The notes under the pieces were generated by a model that made no database searches, was not told the DNA's origin, and was given only the letters and a program-made list of their open reading frames with translations. DNA of 64,000 bases from Melioribacteraceae bacterium (lineage in GTDB: Bacteria > Bacteroidota > Ignavibacteria > Ignavibacteriales > Melioribacteraceae), in contig JAEINS010000011.1 of assembly GCA_016342755.1 (NCBI GenBank), positions 1 through 64,000 on the forward strand. Direction: 5' to 3'. Below are positions 18,743 to 27,483 of the stretch, one piece after another (positions within the stretch are counted from its first letter, which is position 1; every line of letters begins with the position of its first letter). Position numbers and translations under genes: made by a program.

Positions 18743-19018
18743 ATGGCAAGATTCAAAAAGCTTTTTAATTCTGCTTTAGCGGTTGCAATATTAGCTGGTA
18801 GTATGGGGCTATCAAGCTGTAGCGGTGTTAGCGAAGAACAATTAGCTGAATTAGAAGCATTGAAGAGTGAAGTTAAATCTTTGGAAAAAGATGTAAATTC
18901 ACTAAAAAGTGAAAAAACAAAATTGACTAGAGAAATTGCTGAAAAACAGGCAAAACTAGATCAATGTGCGAAAGATAAAGCGGCTACTAAAGAAAATCTG
19001 AAAGAAGTTGGAAATTAG
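18743..19018 (+). CDS. Small coiled-coil lipoprotein (Lpp-like)
   Basis: The 91-residue product has a lipoprotein signal peptide ending in the lipobox LSSC (Cys about 27). Nearly all of the mature part is heptad-patterned coiled coil, with LEALKSEVKSLEKDVNSLKS followed by similar segments. This resembles the general design of Lpp-type envelope spacers, although it lacks the C-terminal lysine of true Lpp. AGGAGGAATAAA precedes the ATG, so expression may be high. The next gene, 37 bp on, encodes a secreted coiled-coil LysM protein, suggesting the two act together at the peptidoglycan-outer membrane interface. Confidence 0.75.
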   Translation: MARFKKLFNSALAVAILAGSMGLSSCSGVSEEQLAELEALKSEVKSLEKDVNSLKSEKTKLTREIAEKQAKLDQCAKDKAATKENLKEVGN

Positions 19019-19055
19019 TTAGTACTAAAAATTTTAAAATTAATGGAGGAATTAA

Positions 19056-19745
19056 ATGAAATCATATAAGTATTTAGCAAGCCTATTGGCTCTACTTATG
19101 TTCCTTTCTGTTAGTTCTTTTGCACAAGAAAAAGAAATAACAGAAGATGAATGGCAAAATGAAATAAGCAGACTTACTACAAAGAAAGTTGAGTTAACAA
19201 AAGAACTAGATGGTCTTACAAAAGAAGTAGCTGATCTTAAAGCTGAATTAGCTGGTCTTCAGGATCCAATGGATTGTAGAGACGAAAAATATGCATTAGT
19301 TGGTGCTTCTGCATCTGACGTTGATGCGTACAGAGCAAAAGTTGATGCTTTAATGTCAAAAATTAAAGGTAAAGCAGAACCTAAAGAAGATAGAGTTGCA
19401 GAATGGGAAGCTTTAAAAGGCAGCAAAATTAGTGCACTTCCAGAATTCTTTAATAAGGTTCATAGTGAAATGTCTCGTGCTTTAGATGCATGGGTTGTTG
19501 CTCCTAAAGATGTAGATTATACTGTAGTTAAGGGTGATCACCTTTGGGGAATAGCTAAAAGAGATGCTCATTATGGTAACGGACATGCGTGGCCAAAAAT
19601 TTATAAAGCTAATAGAGATAAAATTAAAAACCCAGATTTAATTTATCCTAAACAAATATTCACAGTTCCTAATTTAACAGATGATGAAAAAGCTAAATGG
19701 GAAAAAATCAAGAAAAATTATAAGCCTGCTCCAATAGGTGACTAA
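19056..19745 (+). CDS. Secreted coiled-coil protein with C-terminal LysM domain
   Basis: The 229-residue protein starts with a signal peptide (MKSYKYLASLLALLMFLSVS, then SFAQ). A coiled coil follows (about 30-70, LTKELDGLTKEVADLKAEL), and then a LysM-type peptidoglycan-binding domain near the C terminus (YTVVKGDHLWGIAKRD to LIYPKQIFTVP). It most likely sits in the periplasm bound to the cell wall. GGAGG lies before the ATG. With the preceding lipoprotein it forms a two-gene unit closed by a clear terminator at 19787-19817. Confidence 0.85.
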   Translation: MKSYKYLASLLALLMFLSVSSFAQEKEITEDEWQNEISRLTTKKVELTKELDGLTKEVADLKAELAGLQDPMDCRDEKYALVGASASDVDAYRAKVDALMSKIKGKAEPKEDRVAEWEALKGSKISALPEFFNKVHSEMSRALDAWVVAPKDVDYTVVKGDHLWGIAKRDAHYGNGHAWPKIYKANRDKIKNPDLIYPKQIFTVPNLTDDEKAKWEKIKKNYKPAPIGD

Positions 19746-19786
19746 TTGGTTTTTTGATTAAACTTAAAATAAGTTTTTTGAAATTA

Positions 19787-19817
19787 AAACCCTTTTCAAT
19801 TTAATTGGAAAGGGTTT
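19787..19817 (+). terminator. Terminator after the LysM gene
   Basis: AAACCCTTTTCAA pairs with TTGGAAAGGGTTT across a five-base loop, with one G-T pair. The T run after it is short (GTTATTT), so termination may be partial. Confidence 0.7.
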
Positions 19818-19835
19818 GTTATTTAAGATAAGATT

Positions 19836-20813
19836 ATGAGTGAAATAGAAAAAATACTTAAGATTCAAAATGTTGATCTAATGTTATTATTAGGTTTTAA
19901 TGACGCGAATTTAAAACCTGTTGAAGATTGTTTTAATGCGTCAATTACAGTGCGCGGCGATAAAGTATACCTTAAAGGAGAATTAAGCGAAATAGAATTA
20001 ATTGAAAAAATCTTTAAGGAAATGATTTACGTATTGAATACAACCGGGAAATTAAAACCTGGTGATGTTGATACAATACTCGAAATATCACTACAGGGAA
20101 AAGAAATTATTAGCAGCGATGAATTCGACGATATTATTCTGTATACGCGAAAAGATGTAATCAAAGCTAAAACTGCCAGCCAGAGAAAATATCATTCAAA
20201 GGTTCAAAAAAATGATATTTGTTTTGCTATTGGACCGGCAGGTACTGGTAAAACTTATCTTGCCGTAGCATTTGCCGTGGCAGCGTTTAAAAAAGGGCAG
20301 GTGCAGAAAATTGTATTAGCCAGACCCGCGGTTGAAGCTGGTGAAAGTTTAGGATTTTTGCCCGGTGATTTTCGTGATAAAGTTGATCCCTATTTGAGAC
20401 CGTTATATGATTCTCTTCAAGACATGATGCCGCCGGAACAGCTTAAAAACTTGATTGAAAAGGATGTTATAGAAATTGTTCCATTAGCATATATGCGCGG
20501 ACGTACATTAAATAATGCGTTTGTAATTTTGGATGAAGCTCAGAACTCAACCAGCCTGCAAATGAAAATGTTCTTAACAAGACTTGGCCCTAATTCTAAG
20601 GCTATTATAACTGGCGATATTACACAGATAGACCTTCCAAGCAAGACCACAAGCGGTTTAGTTGAGATCCAAAACATTCTTGGGCATGTTGAAGGTGTTG
20701 AGTTTATCTATTTTGAAAAAGTTGATGTTGTTAGACATAAGCTTGTAAAGGATATTATAAATGCTTACGAAAAATTTAATAGCGGTGAAGTTAATCTAAT
20801 TGATCCAAAATAA
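19836..20813 (+). CDS. PhoH-like ATPase
   Basis: The 325-residue protein belongs to the PhoH/YbeZ family. It has Walker A GPAGTGKTYLA, Walker B FVILDEAQN, and the family segments ARPAVEAGESLGFLPGD and ITGDITQIDLP. The N-terminal 120 residues contain a KH-like region typical of YbeZ. The family binds ATP and is connected to RNA metabolism, often beside ybeY; ybeY is not adjacent here. The ATG follows the preceding terminator by about 20 bp. Confidence 0.92.
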   Translation: MSEIEKILKIQNVDLMLLLGFNDANLKPVEDCFNASITVRGDKVYLKGELSEIELIEKIFKEMIYVLNTTGKLKPGDVDTILEISLQGKEIISSDEFDDIILYTRKDVIKAKTASQRKYHSKVQKNDICFAIGPAGTGKTYLAVAFAVAAFKKGQVQKIVLARPAVEAGESLGFLPGDFRDKVDPYLRPLYDSLQDMMPPEQLKNLIEKDVIEIVPLAYMRGRTLNNAFVILDEAQNSTSLQMKMFLTRLGPNSKAIITGDITQIDLPSKTTSGLVEIQNILGHVEGVEFIYFEKVDVVRHKLVKDIINAYEKFNSGEVNLIDPK

Positions 20814-20822
20814 ATAAAAGCC

Positions 20823-20841
20823 GGACGCAAATTTTGCGTCC
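20823..20841. terminator. Bidirectional terminator between converging genes
   Basis: GGACGCAAA and TTTGCGTCC form a perfect 9-bp stem around one base, between the PhoH-like gene and the converging thioredoxin-like gene. The T run is weak on both sides. Confidence 0.5.
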
Positions 20842-20871
20842 ATTACTTAATCTTAACCTCGATCTATTCTA

Positions 20872-21429
20872 TTATTTTTTCCACTTTATATTGCAGCCAA
20901 TACTTGGAATCTGATTTTCATCTACCTTTTTTCCGTCAAGAATATTTTTAAGTGCTTTGTGTAAATCTTTCCCGGTCGGAGTTACACCATTGTTAGGACG
21001 GGAATCATCAAACTGACCGCGGTAAACACACTTCAGATCTTTATCAAATACAAAAAAATCGGGAGTACATTCGGCTTTATAAGCCTTTGCAACTTCCTGT
21101 GTTTCATCATAAAGATATGGGAAAGGATATCCTGACTTTGCAGAATGTTCTTTCATTTTTTCGGGGGAATCCTGCGGATAGTTTTTAATATCATTGGAAC
21201 TGATTGCCGCAAACTTAATTCCATGATGAATAAAATAGTTAGCCAGCTTAACAAGCTGATTATTAATATTTATTACATACGGACAATGATTGCAGATAAA
21301 CATGATAACCGTTGCTACTTCCGATTGTAACTCATTTAAACTTACCTGATTCTCGGAAACTGTGTCTGGCAAATTAAAATAGGGTGCCTGGGTTCCTAAA
21401 GGTATCATACTCGATTCTGCAGCTGACAT
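20872..21429 (-). CDS. Thioredoxin-fold protein (redoxin, AhpC/TSA-like)
   Basis: The 185-residue protein has a thioredoxin fold with the active-site segment FICNHCPYV, a CxxC motif (Cys-Asn-His-Cys) at the usual position after the second strand. It also has the cis-proline region ECTPDFFVFD and the phrase FDDSRPNNG seen in related redoxins. No signal peptide is apparent, so it is probably cytoplasmic. It likely reduces disulfides or peroxides; the substrate is unknown. It is transcribed alone and converges with the PhoH-like gene. Confidence 0.85.
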   Translation of the reverse strand: MSAAESSMIPLGTQAPYFNLPDTVSENQVSLNELQSEVATVIMFICNHCPYVININNQLVKLANYFIHHGIKFAAISSNDIKNYPQDSPEKMKEHSAKSGYPFPYLYDETQEVAKAYKAECTPDFFVFDKDLKCVYRGQFDDSRPNNGVTPTGKDLHKALKNILDGKKVDENQIPSIGCNIKWKK

Positions 21430-21467
21430 ATATTTTTTCCTTTAAATAAATTATGGCAAAGTTCTAA

Positions 21468-21555
21468 TGTCATTTCGAGGAATCATTTTTTGATGACGAG
21501 AAATCTTATCTGTAAAAGGATTCCTCACACTCACTTCGTTTGGTTCGGAATGACA
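21468..21555. repeat. MITE-like palindromic intergenic repeat
   Basis: An 88-bp stretch between two minus-strand genes has inverted ends (TGTCATTTCGA at 21468-21478 and TTCGGAATGACA at 21544-21555) and internal inverted segments (GAGGAATC near the left end, GGATTCCTC further in). It looks like a small interspersed palindromic element of the 'TGTCATTCCGA...GAGGAATC' kind that I recall from many genomes. Only one copy is present in this window. Confidence 0.6.
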
Positions 21556-21563
21556 ATCGAAAA

Positions 21564-22328
21564 TTACTTAAACAATTTTTTACTTTCTTCCCAGTACTTA
21601 TCCATTTCTTCAAGAGATGATTCAGTAATACACTTGTTTTGTTCATTCAGTTTTTGCTCAATATATTGGAACCGTTTTATAAATTTATCATTTGTTTTGC
21701 GAAGCGCGTTTTCCGGATTAATACCGACAAATCTGGAATAATTTATAAGGGCAAAAAACACATCACCCATTTCTTTTTCAAAACCTTCAATATTTCCTTC
21801 ACGTTCCATTTCGTGCATTTCTTCAATCTCTTCAATTACTTTTGCCCAGACATCTTCCTTATTCTCCCAGTCAAATCCTACCTTCGAAGCTTTTTCCTGT
21901 AACCTGGCCGCTCTTTGTAATCCGGGCAAATTTTTAGGAACCCCTTCTACAACGGAATTTCTGCCTTCTTCAAGTTTAATTTTTTCCCAGTTTCTGGTAA
22001 TATCTTTATTGCCGTTTACTTTAACATCGCCAAATACATGCGGATGTCTCCGAATCAGTTTTTCTTTTATCCCATCTATTACTTCATTAATAGTAAAATG
22101 TTTTTCTTCTTCAGCTATAACTGAATGAAAAACTATATGCAGTAAAAGATCGCCCAATTCTCCTTTAAGTTCATTAAAGTTTTTTTCATCAATAGCTTCA
22201 ATTACTTCATAAGTTTCTTCCAGTGTGGCAGCCTTAATTGAATCGTTTGTCTGTTCTTTATCCCATGGACACTCAACTCTCAGCTTCCTTAAAATATCCA
22301 CTAACTCATTAAATTTATTTCCGGTCAT
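21564..22328 (-). CDS. mazG: Nucleoside triphosphate pyrophosphohydrolase MazG
   Basis: MazG hydrolyses (d)NTPs to monophosphates and pyrophosphate. The 254-residue protein has two MazG-type halves. The first has LRVECPWDKEQT and the metal-binding helices in EETYEVIEAID and ELGDLLLHIVFHS. The second has KVIEEIEEMHEME and EKEMGDVFFALINYSRF. The start at 22328 is used because AAAGGAAAT lies just upstream; an ATG at 22346 would overlap the SDR gene. It is 10 bp downstream of the SDR gene on the same strand and probably co-transcribed. Confidence 0.95.
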   Translation of the reverse strand: MTGNKFNELVDILRKLRVECPWDKEQTNDSIKAATLEETYEVIEAIDEKNFNELKGELGDLLLHIVFHSVIAEEEKHFTINEVIDGIKEKLIRRHPHVFGDVKVNGNKDITRNWEKIKLEEGRNSVVEGVPKNLPGLQRAARLQEKASKVGFDWENKEDVWAKVIEEIEEMHEMEREGNIEGFEKEMGDVFFALINYSRFVGINPENALRKTNDKFIKRFQYIEQKLNEQNKCITESSLEEMDKYWEESKKLFK

Positions 22329-22338
22329 AATATTTCCT

Positions 22339-23052
22339 TTAAGCAATTCTTGATTTTACATCAATAACAATTTCTTTTACACTGGCATGTGGAGACAGTT
22401 TTAGTAATAAATTAATAGTTTCCATTATATCTTTTGTCTGAATCATTTCTTCACCCGGAACTGTGGCTCCGGCTTTGAACGCCATATTTGTGTTTACCCA
22501 CGACGGACAAATCGCAGTTACTTTAACATTATAATCAGCCAGATCTTTATATAAAGATTCATTTAATCCGACCAAGCCAAATTTTGAAGAACAGTAGGAA
22601 CCTGAATTGGGAAGTCCTATTTTACCTGCTCTTGAAGCAATATTAAAAATATATCCGCATTTTTGTTTTTTCATAATCGGAACAACCGCATTTAAAATAT
22701 TATATGGAGCTACAAGATTTACATTAAGAAGATGCTGATAGTCTTCAGTTTTGTGTTTTACAGAACCATCAATATAAATTCCGGCATTATTAACTAAGAT
22801 ATCAATTGTACCATGATTTAGTTCAATATTTAATATTAGTTCCTGAACTGTTTGAAAATCAAGAACATCTATTTGGTGAATTTCCGGTTTTAGAGCGTTC
22901 TTAATAAATCCAATTTCGCTGGCAACAAATTCCATCTGCTCTTTTGAACGGGCAAGTAAAATTGTCTGGTAACCCTTCTGAGCCAGTCCTATGGAAATTG
23001 TATTGCCAATTCCTCTGCTTGCTCCTGTAATTAGAGCAACTTTTTTATCCAT
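22339..23052 (-). CDS. Short-chain dehydrogenase/reductase
   Basis: The 237-residue protein is a classical SDR: cofactor motif TGASRGIGNTI, structural NNAGIY, and the catalytic Ser (about 140, IASRAGK), Tyr and Lys in YCSSK. The C-terminal part (CPSWVNTNMAF) is like 3-oxoacyl-ACP reductases and sepiapterin reductase-like enzymes. The Arg in the first glycine motif suggests NADPH preference. The substrate cannot be told from sequence. It is the first gene of a two-gene unit with mazG. Confidence 0.88.
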   Translation of the reverse strand: MDKKVALITGASRGIGNTISIGLAQKGYQTILLARSKEQMEFVASEIGFIKNALKPEIHQIDVLDFQTVQELILNIELNHGTIDILVNNAGIYIDGSVKHKTEDYQHLLNVNLVAPYNILNAVVPIMKKQKCGYIFNIASRAGKIGLPNSGSYCSSKFGLVGLNESLYKDLADYNVKVTAICPSWVNTNMAFKAGATVPGEEMIQTKDIMETINLLLKLSPHASVKEIVIDVKSRIA

Positions 23053-23288
23053 GAAAATCCTTAAACCAAAAAAAAATGAAACAAAAGATAACCAATATTT
23101 TATACTGCCGCCAATTTAGCTTCTTCTTAGTATTTCCAGGCTTGCTTGCCACAAGTATTTAAGTAAGATAAATATTTAATGTAAATTTATTTAGATCTAC
23201 ATTTTTAATTGCAAACAGTTTGGTTAATTTACTTATTGCTGCCGGCAGTTTATTTAGGATTAAAGTATCTGATTTTAGATTTAATCGG

Positions 23289-23320
23289 TTTGTCAACTCT
23301 CTTAAAATATCCTATATTTT
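23289..23320 (+). promoter_or_regulatory. Bacteroidota-type promoter upstream of ridA-like gene
   Basis: TTTG at 23289-23292 and TATATTTT at 23313-23320 are separated by 20 bp, close to the TTTG / TAnnTTTG pattern of the Bacteroidota primary sigma factor. Transcription would begin about 23328, some 20 bp before the ATG at 23351. Confidence 0.4.
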
Positions 23321-23350
23321 AAAGTTGAAAAAAAAGAAATGAGGAAAATA

Positions 23351-23806
23351 ATGTTTGAAGCTAAATTGAAAGAACTTGGAATTGAAATTCCTGAGGCACC
23401 AAAACCGTTGGCTGCTTATATTCCGGTAATTGAACTTGATAAAATAGTTTATACTGCCGGACAGTTACCGCTTGTTAACGGAAAATTATTTGCGGAAGGT
23501 AAAGTTGGAAGCGATGTTTCTGAAGAAGACGCAAAAAGCGCGGCAAAAATTTGTGCCATAAACTGTCTTAGTGTTATAAAATCAGTGGCTGGTTCCCTCG
23601 ATAATATTGAAAGAATTGTTAAGGTTACAGTTTTTGTTGCAAGCGAAAACGGATTTACAAAACAGCCGGTTGTTGCAAACGGTGCGTCAGAATTTTTAGT
23701 AGATGTTTTTGGCGAAGCTGGAAAACATGTTCGCAGTGCCGTTGGTGTTAGTGAGTTGCCAATTAACGCTCCGGTTGAAATTGAAATGGTTGTTAAGCTT
23801 AAGTAA
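23351..23806 (+). CDS. RidA family protein (YjgF-like)
   Basis: The 151-residue protein belongs to the RidA/YjgF fold, in the longer group that begins LKELGIEIPEAPKPLAAYIP. Members of the main subfamily deaminate reactive enamines and imines. Visible motifs are VYTAGQLPLVNGK, a central NIERIVKVTVFVAS, and AGKHVRSAVGVSELP, where the Arg is the conserved substrate-binding residue. The start at 23351 follows GAGG; an upstream in-frame ATG at 23339 overlaps that site. It stands alone after a 300-bp gap. Confidence 0.88.
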   Translation: MFEAKLKELGIEIPEAPKPLAAYIPVIELDKIVYTAGQLPLVNGKLFAEGKVGSDVSEEDAKSAAKICAINCLSVIKSVAGSLDNIERIVKVTVFVASENGFTKQPVVANGASEFLVDVFGEAGKHVRSAVGVSELPINAPVEIEMVVKLK

Positions 23807-23929
23807 ATGTTTATCCGTAACTTGGAACTTATGTAGGCGTGACAATTGCATGTATATTTTTGGTAATTGAAATAATAGATTTTATTGTTATTATATTTGA
23901 TATAAATTTTTGAGTTAGTGAGTTTGTTG

Positions 23930-24286
23930 ATGACACGAGAAATGTTTAAATCTAAAATACATATGGCCAGAGTTACTGAGGCCGATCTTTATTATGAAGG
24001 AAGTTTAACAGTCGATTTGGATTTACTTGAAGCGGCCGATATTTTGGTTCATGAAAAAGTAGCTGTTGTTAATATTAATAATGGCGAAAGGTTTGAAACC
24101 TATACAATAGAAGGTGAAAGAGGAAGCGGAGTAATTGGGTTAAATGGAGCTGCGGCAAGACTTGGTGCTGTTGGAGATCAGATTATTATAATTACTTATA
24201 CTCAGCTTTCTGATGAGGAAGCAAAAAACTATAAACCTAAAGTTGTAATTTGTGATGATAATAATAAGATTAAAGAGAAACTTTAA
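23930..24286 (+). CDS. panD: Aspartate 1-decarboxylase PanD
   Basis: PanD makes beta-alanine for pantothenate and coenzyme A. The 118-residue proenzyme begins [16 protein letters not shown] and has the self-cleavage site in YYEGSLTVD. With the ATG at 23930, the pyruvoyl-forming serine is Ser25 after Gly24, exactly as in E. coli; this supports the start over a GTG at 23918. Further motifs are [16 protein letters not shown] and [12 protein letters not shown]. No other pantothenate gene is adjacent. Confidence 0.96.
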   Translation: MTREMFKSKIHMARVTEADLYYEGSLTVDLDLLEAADILVHEKVAVVNINNGERFETYTIEGERGSGVIGLNGAAARLGAVGDQIIIITYTQLSDEEAKNYKPKVVICDDNNKIKEKL

Positions 24287-24335
24287 TTAATTGGACTTGT
24301 TTAAGTTCTGATTATTTAAACTAAAAGGAAAAGCT

Positions 24336-24836
24336 ATGAAAAGATTGTTATTAGTTGTGTTAGTTTTTCTAACTTCTATAACTTTCGGACAATTCAAGAA
24401 AGATATTGAAAATCCTATTAGTATTAGAGATGGTGTTTTCAATGATAATCCGTCCGGATTGCTTCTGGATTTTCTAGGTATAGAAGACTTTTCTATGAAT
24501 CATTCCGTTGAGATGTCATACTCATCCGGGGCAGGACAAGGTGTTGCGCTTGGTGTTTATACAAATTCGATGGCCTTTAAATTTAGTGATAAATTACAGC
24601 TAGAAGTTGATGCAAGTATGGTAAATTCTCCATACAGTTCTTTTGGAAAGGATCATATGAATCAGATTAACGGAATATATCTGAGTCGTGCTGAATTAAA
24701 ATATAAAATTTCTGACGACGCGCATTTGCATATTCAGTATCAACAGATTCCAAATGGACTTTATTCACCTTACGGATACGGATTTTATCCATTTAGCAGA
24801 TCATTAAGATCAGATCCCTTTAGAGATTTTCGATAA
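24336..24836 (+). CDS. Secreted protein of unknown function
   Basis: The 166-residue protein has a clear signal peptide (MKRLLLVVLVFLTSITFG, then Q). The mature part is rich in alternating polar-hydrophobic stretches such as KFSDKLQLEVDASMV and LSRAELKYKISDDAHLHIQY, suggesting beta strands, and ends in an aromatic and Arg-rich tail. It may be periplasmic or outer-membrane associated. I do not recognise a family. AAAGGAAAAGCT precedes the ATG, and a strong terminator follows. Confidence 0.7.
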   Translation: MKRLLLVVLVFLTSITFGQFKKDIENPISIRDGVFNDNPSGLLLDFLGIEDFSMNHSVEMSYSSGAGQGVALGVYTNSMAFKFSDKLQLEVDASMVNSPYSSFGKDHMNQINGIYLSRAELKYKISDDAHLHIQYQQIPNGLYSPYGYGFYPFSRSLRSDPFRDFR

Positions 24837-24870
24837 TTCAGATAAAAAATAAAAATTTTGTTATCTTTGT

Positions 24871-24900
24871 AACCGGGTTATTTTTAGCCCGGTTTTTTTT
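24871..24900 (+). terminator. Rho-independent terminator
   Basis: AACCGGG pairs with CCCGGTT across a loop and is followed by eight T residues. It closes the gene for the secreted protein at 24336. Confidence 0.85.
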
Positions 24901-24913
24901 ATTTAACATATAG

Positions 24914-25414
24914 TTGAAAGTGGCAGTTAACAAAAAAACAGAAAATAATAGCGATTCTAAAAAATCGATACAGAATATTGCACTTAATATTGTAATATTT
25001 TTACTTGGATCCTTAATCATTTATTTATCGTTTTCTATCTATATAAAACTAAATGATAAGGAATTACCTGCTTTGCCTGAAAAAAACAGAGAAGTTGCTT
25101 CAGATATAATTCAGGTGGAAGTTCTAAACGGATGCGGTATTGGCGGAGTTGCCGATAGATTTACAGATTATCTGCGCCGTAATAATTTTGATGTTGTTAG
25201 CAGCGGTAATTATGTACTTAACGGCGGTGCGTATTTTGATGTCGCAAAAACGATGGTTATAGATAGAAGCGGAAATATGGCTAATGCAAAAAAAATTGCG
25301 GCCTCACTTGGTGTTAATAAAGCAAATGTGTTTCAACAGTTGAATAAAGATTATTTTTTAGATGTTTCAATAATTATTGGAAAAGACTATTTAAGTTTAG
25401 AACCGACGAAGTAA
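24914..25414 (+). CDS. Membrane-anchored LytR_C domain protein
   Basis: The 166-residue protein has one N-terminal membrane segment (NIVIFLLGSLIIYLSFSIYI) after a short basic cytoplasmic tail. Outside is a LytR_C-type domain with IQVEVLNGCGIGGVADRFTD and IDRSGNMANAKKIAASLG. That domain occurs at the C terminus of LytR-CpsA-Psr enzymes and as a lone domain in Bacteroidota; its role is not settled. The start is a TTG, with a GTG two codons later as an alternative. It lies 8 bp before rsfS and is likely in the same transcript. Confidence 0.78.
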   Translation: MKVAVNKKTENNSDSKKSIQNIALNIVIFLLGSLIIYLSFSIYIKLNDKELPALPEKNREVASDIIQVEVLNGCGIGGVADRFTDYLRRNNFDVVSSGNYVLNGGAYFDVAKTMVIDRSGNMANAKKIAASLGVNKANVFQQLNKDYFLDVSIIIGKDYLSLEPTK

Positions 25415-25422
25415 GGAGAGAA

Positions 25423-25785
25423 ATGGAAGAGTTAAATCTAGTTGATGAAATTGCGGAGTTAATTTTATCAAAAAAAGGATACGATATAAAAGTGCTTGAT
25501 CTAAGAAAACTAGCTTCATTTGCAGATGATTTTATAATTTGTTCTGCGGATTCTGATACACAAGTGAAAGCAATATCGGATGAAATTGATAAATCCTTAA
25601 GAAAACAAGGCATTAAATGTTATCATAAAGAAGGAACTGATTCTTTGAACTGGGTTCTTTTAGATTATTTTGATATTGTAGTTCACGTGTTTAAAAAAGA
25701 ATCCAGGGAATTTTATAATCTTGAAAAACTTTGGGGCGATGCTCCGGTTCGGGAGATTAATGATGTACCTGAATCAATTTCGTAA
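25423..25785 (+). CDS. rsfS: Ribosomal silencing factor RsfS
   Basis: RsfS (Iojap family) binds ribosomal protein L14 and blocks subunit joining when nutrients are scarce. The 120-residue protein has the whole domain: KKGYDIKVLDLRKLASFADDFIICSADS, split here as KGYDIKVLDLRK and ADDFIICSADSDTQ, then GTDSLNWVLLDYFDIVVHVF and the final LEKLWGDAP. AAGGAGAG precedes the ATG. It sits between the LytR_C gene and argS. Confidence 0.95.
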   Translation: MEELNLVDEIAELILSKKGYDIKVLDLRKLASFADDFIICSADSDTQVKAISDEIDKSLRKQGIKCYHKEGTDSLNWVLLDYFDIVVHVFKKESREFYNLEKLWGDAPVREINDVPESIS

Positions 25786-25822
25786 TTCTTAATCCAAGGA
25801 TAATTTTTTTTAAGAGGTAAAA

Positions 25823-27451
25823 GTGAAGCAGTATTTAAAAGATTTGTTCAAAAAATCTTCTGATAAATTAGAATATCTAAAAGACGCAAACCTGGTTTTT
25901 ACAGTTCCTAATATTGGATCGCATGGCGATTTTTCTACAAATGTTGCAATGACGTTAACAAAGCAGTTGAAAAGAAATCCAAGAGAAATTGCCTCTGAGA
26001 TTGTAGAAAATTTAGAAGCGGATAAAAATGTTATAAGCAGTATTGAAATAGCCGGCCCCGGATTTATTAATTTTTCTTTTACGCCGCAATTTACAGCTCA
26101 GATTATAAAAAATATTCTTGCCGAAAAAAGAGACTTTGGAAAATCGGGAAAATACAAAGGTAAAAAAGCTTTAGTAGAATTTGTTTCTGCAAATCCAACC
26201 GGTCCATTAACTGTCGGGCACGGAAGAAACGCTGTTGTTGGCGATACACTAGCTAACATGTATGAGTGGATTGGATACGATGTTGACCGTGAGTATTACT
26301 TTAACAATGCGGGTCGCCAAATGCGTATACTTGGTGAATCTGTTAAGCTAAGATATTTAGAATTACTGGGTGGGACTGTTGATTTTCCTGACACACATTA
26401 CCAGGGTGAATATATTGTTGATATAGCTAAAAAACTTCATACGGAAAATGGTGATTCACTGAGAGATGAAGACGCGGAAGGAAAATTTAAGGAAACAGCC
26501 GAAGCAGAAATATTTGCTGATATAAAAAAGACATTAAAAAATATAAATATAGAATTTGACAGCTTCTATAACGAAAGAGATCTTTATAATAACGGTGATA
26601 TTGAGAATGTATTAAAAACATTCAAAGAAAAAGATCTTGTTTACGAAAAAGAAGGCGCAACCTGGTTTAAGTTAACCGAACTTAATAACGATCAGGATAA
26701 AGTTATTATTAAGGCTAGCGGTGAACCAACGTATAGACTACCGGATATTGCGTATCACAGAACAAAATATGAGCGCGGTTACGATATAATTGTTGATCTT
26801 TTTGGATCAGATCATATTGCGACTTATCCCGATGTTCTTGCCGGTATTACTGCACTAGGCTACAATCCGGATTTAGTAAAAGTGATTATTTATCAATTTG
26901 TTACTCTGCTTGCTAACGGTGAAGTTGTCAAAATGTCAACTCGTAAAGCTAACTTTATAACTCTTGATGAATTAGCCGAAGAAGTTGGTAGTGATGTAGT
27001 TCGTTATTTCTTTAACATGAGAAGTGTAAGCAGTCATCTTAATTTTGATATTGAGCTGGCGAAAAAACATTCGGAGGAAAATCCCGTTTTTTATCTTCAA
27101 TATGCTCACGCGCGAATTTCATCAATAATGAATATGACAGAAGAAAATAAATTAAATCTTTCTGTAGATAATCTTGAACTTCTTAATACCGATGAAGAAC
27201 AGAATCTGATTAAAAAACTTCATTCATTTGGTGAAGAAATGCTAATTGCCGGTGAAAATGCCGAAACTCATAAGATCTCGCATTATCTTGAAGAATTAGC
27301 CGGTCTGTTCCATAAATTTTATACTCAGTGCAGAATAATTGGAACTGAGAAAAAACTTGCCGAAGCCAGAATAGCTTTAGCAGTAGCTTCACAAATTGTT
27401 ATTAAAAACGGATTAAATATTTTAGGTGTTACTGCGCCTGAAAAGATGTAG
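25823..27451 (+). CDS. argS: Arginyl-tRNA synthetase
   Basis: This class I synthetase charges tRNA-Arg. The 542-residue protein has the additional N-terminal domain, the HIGH-like motif in SANPTGPLTVGHGRNAV, the KMSK-like VVKMSTRKAN, and a C-terminal anticodon-binding helical domain ending KNGLNILGVTAPEKM. Its length is normal. The start codon is GTG, with GAGGT upstream. It converges with comF at about 30 bp, and no clear terminator lies between them. Confidence 0.97.
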   Translation: MKQYLKDLFKKSSDKLEYLKDANLVFTVPNIGSHGDFSTNVAMTLTKQLKRNPREIASEIVENLEADKNVISSIEIAGPGFINFSFTPQFTAQIIKNILAEKRDFGKSGKYKGKKALVEFVSANPTGPLTVGHGRNAVVGDTLANMYEWIGYDVDREYYFNNAGRQMRILGESVKLRYLELLGGTVDFPDTHYQGEYIVDIAKKLHTENGDSLRDEDAEGKFKETAEAEIFADIKKTLKNINIEFDSFYNERDLYNNGDIENVLKTFKEKDLVYEKEGATWFKLTELNNDQDKVIIKASGEPTYRLPDIAYHRTKYERGYDIIVDLFGSDHIATYPDVLAGITALGYNPDLVKVIIYQFVTLLANGEVVKMSTRKANFITLDELAEEVGSDVVRYFFNMRSVSSHLNFDIELAKKHSEENPVFYLQYAHARISSIMNMTEENKLNLSVDNLELLNTDEEQNLIKKLHSFGEEMLIAGENAETHKISHYLEELAGLFHKFYTQCRIIGTEKKLAEARIALAVASQIVIKNGLNILGVTAPEKM

Positions 27452-27483
27452 AAAAAAAGATTGGTCATTTAAGATGATAAGAA

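Noticed and set aside
24857-24869. TTTTGTTATCTTTG as a promoter for the LytR_C gene
   Set aside because: A start about 7 bp downstream would fall inside the terminator hairpin at 24871-24900, so use as a promoter there is doubtful.
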